Under the pieces are notes generated by a model. The model was not told the origin of the DNA and ran no database searches. It saw nothing but the letters and a program-made list of their open reading frames with translations. This document shows positions 16,211-16,637 of a stretch of 16,637 nucleotides of DNA, piece after piece. Position 1 is the first letter of the stretch, and each line of letters begins with the position of its first letter. This DNA is from Baffinella frigidus. Lineage: Eukaryota > Cryptophyceae > Cryptomonadales > Baffinellaceae. The DNA is taken from positions 982,666-999,302 of the forward strand of contig MU646331.1 in the NCBI GenBank assembly GCA_026770585.1, given 5' to 3'. Both the position numbers and the translations under genes were made by a program.

Positions 16211-16637
16211 TTCGACAATGATCCCACGGTGAAGAGCCGGGACCTGCAACCCTACACACTGGACCCTAAACCCTAAACCCCCCGTCAGCACAGCAGAAGC
16301 TCCTCGCGGGAATGGTTCGCTTCTGTAGGGCTGCAGCCCTCCTTCTAAAGGGCAAGAGTCAAGAATCCCACGATTATGAGGTCATGAGCCTCGCGAACGA
16401 CTCATTGATTTGACCAGTTTCTAGCTCTGTTCCCTCCAGGTTCCACTCGTTCCTCTTGCTTCTCGACTGCCGTTCAGGATCTTTTACTGAAAACGAGGGT
16501 CCTAACCCCGGAGGGGGACCCAAACATCACGGGGCGCCACTTGGCGCACCCGCGTCACCCCCCACGGACCCGAGCGAGAGAAAAGTCGAGCGGCCCAGAC
16601 AGAAGCCGAGAGAAAAAAAAAAAAAAACTGCTCGTCG
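16211..16637. other. Upstream region of the WD40 gene, no gene seen
   Basis: Contains CCCTAAACCCTAAACCCC at 16264-16281, the only array of this type with the C-rich strand on the plus strand apart from a single copy near 2792. A GGCGCCACTTGGCGC hairpin lies near 16534. An A-run of about 15 is near 16612-16626. Promoter elements should lie here, but no TATA box or other motif is convincing. Confidence 0.5.

Noticed and set aside
16612-16626. Poly(A) tail of a retroposed gene or LINE
   Set aside because: The A-run is short, lies at the window edge, and no coding or target-duplication evidence accompanies it.

Overview
The window is nuclear DNA of a eukaryote, most likely a unicellular alga or related protist. 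The evidence is spliceosomal GT-AG introns in nearly every kilobase, degenerate TTTAGGG repeats (the telomere type of plants, many algae and some alveolates), dense miniature inverted-repeat transposons (MITEs), and a WD40 gene with roughly one exon per propeller blade. No prokaryotic operon, RBS, rRNA or CRISPR array is visible. I cannot name the species.

Layout: (1) 1-2308 holds a minus-strand hypothetical gene. It starts at 2308, has one large exon and two less certain ones, and probably runs off the left edge. TTTAGGG-type arrays at 1-337 and 693-720 border its last exon. (2) 2309-4810 is mostly intergenic, with a ~170 bp tandem duplication, a 106 bp MITE and little coding signal. (3) 4811-16210 is one long minus-strand gene. 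Exon 1 encodes an N-terminal region plus the first WD40 blade. Eight more blades follow, nearly all as separate phase-0 exons, and a C-terminal exon ends at 4811. I could rebuild a 729-codon coding sequence whose exon phases all agree. (4) 16211-16637 is upstream sequence with no recognised gene.

The main interest is how the introns of the WD40 gene are built. Three WD40 exons are interrupted by arrays of telomere-like repeats, and removing each array as a GT-AG intron restores a standard blade in frame. One array (10954-11175) is flanked by a direct repeat that supplies both splice sites, which is the expected signature of an introner (intron-generating insertion). A second family has seven copies, five of exactly 89 nt and two of 109 nt. 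Most start GTGCGTTCGG and end CCCGAAG. Six sit at the 3' end of a WD40 exon and are followed by a partial copy of that exon end. This family shares a 15-mer and flanking blocks with a 145 bp MITE in the same gene, suggesting a transposon origin.

The remaining intron space is filled with several MITE families, many with clear terminal inverted repeats and target duplications (2 bp, TA, 4 bp, 7 bp), minisatellites, decayed WD40 exon starts and repeated intron segments. The locus looks like a tandemly expanded, still diversifying WD40 gene in which exon duplication and intron insertion have acted together.
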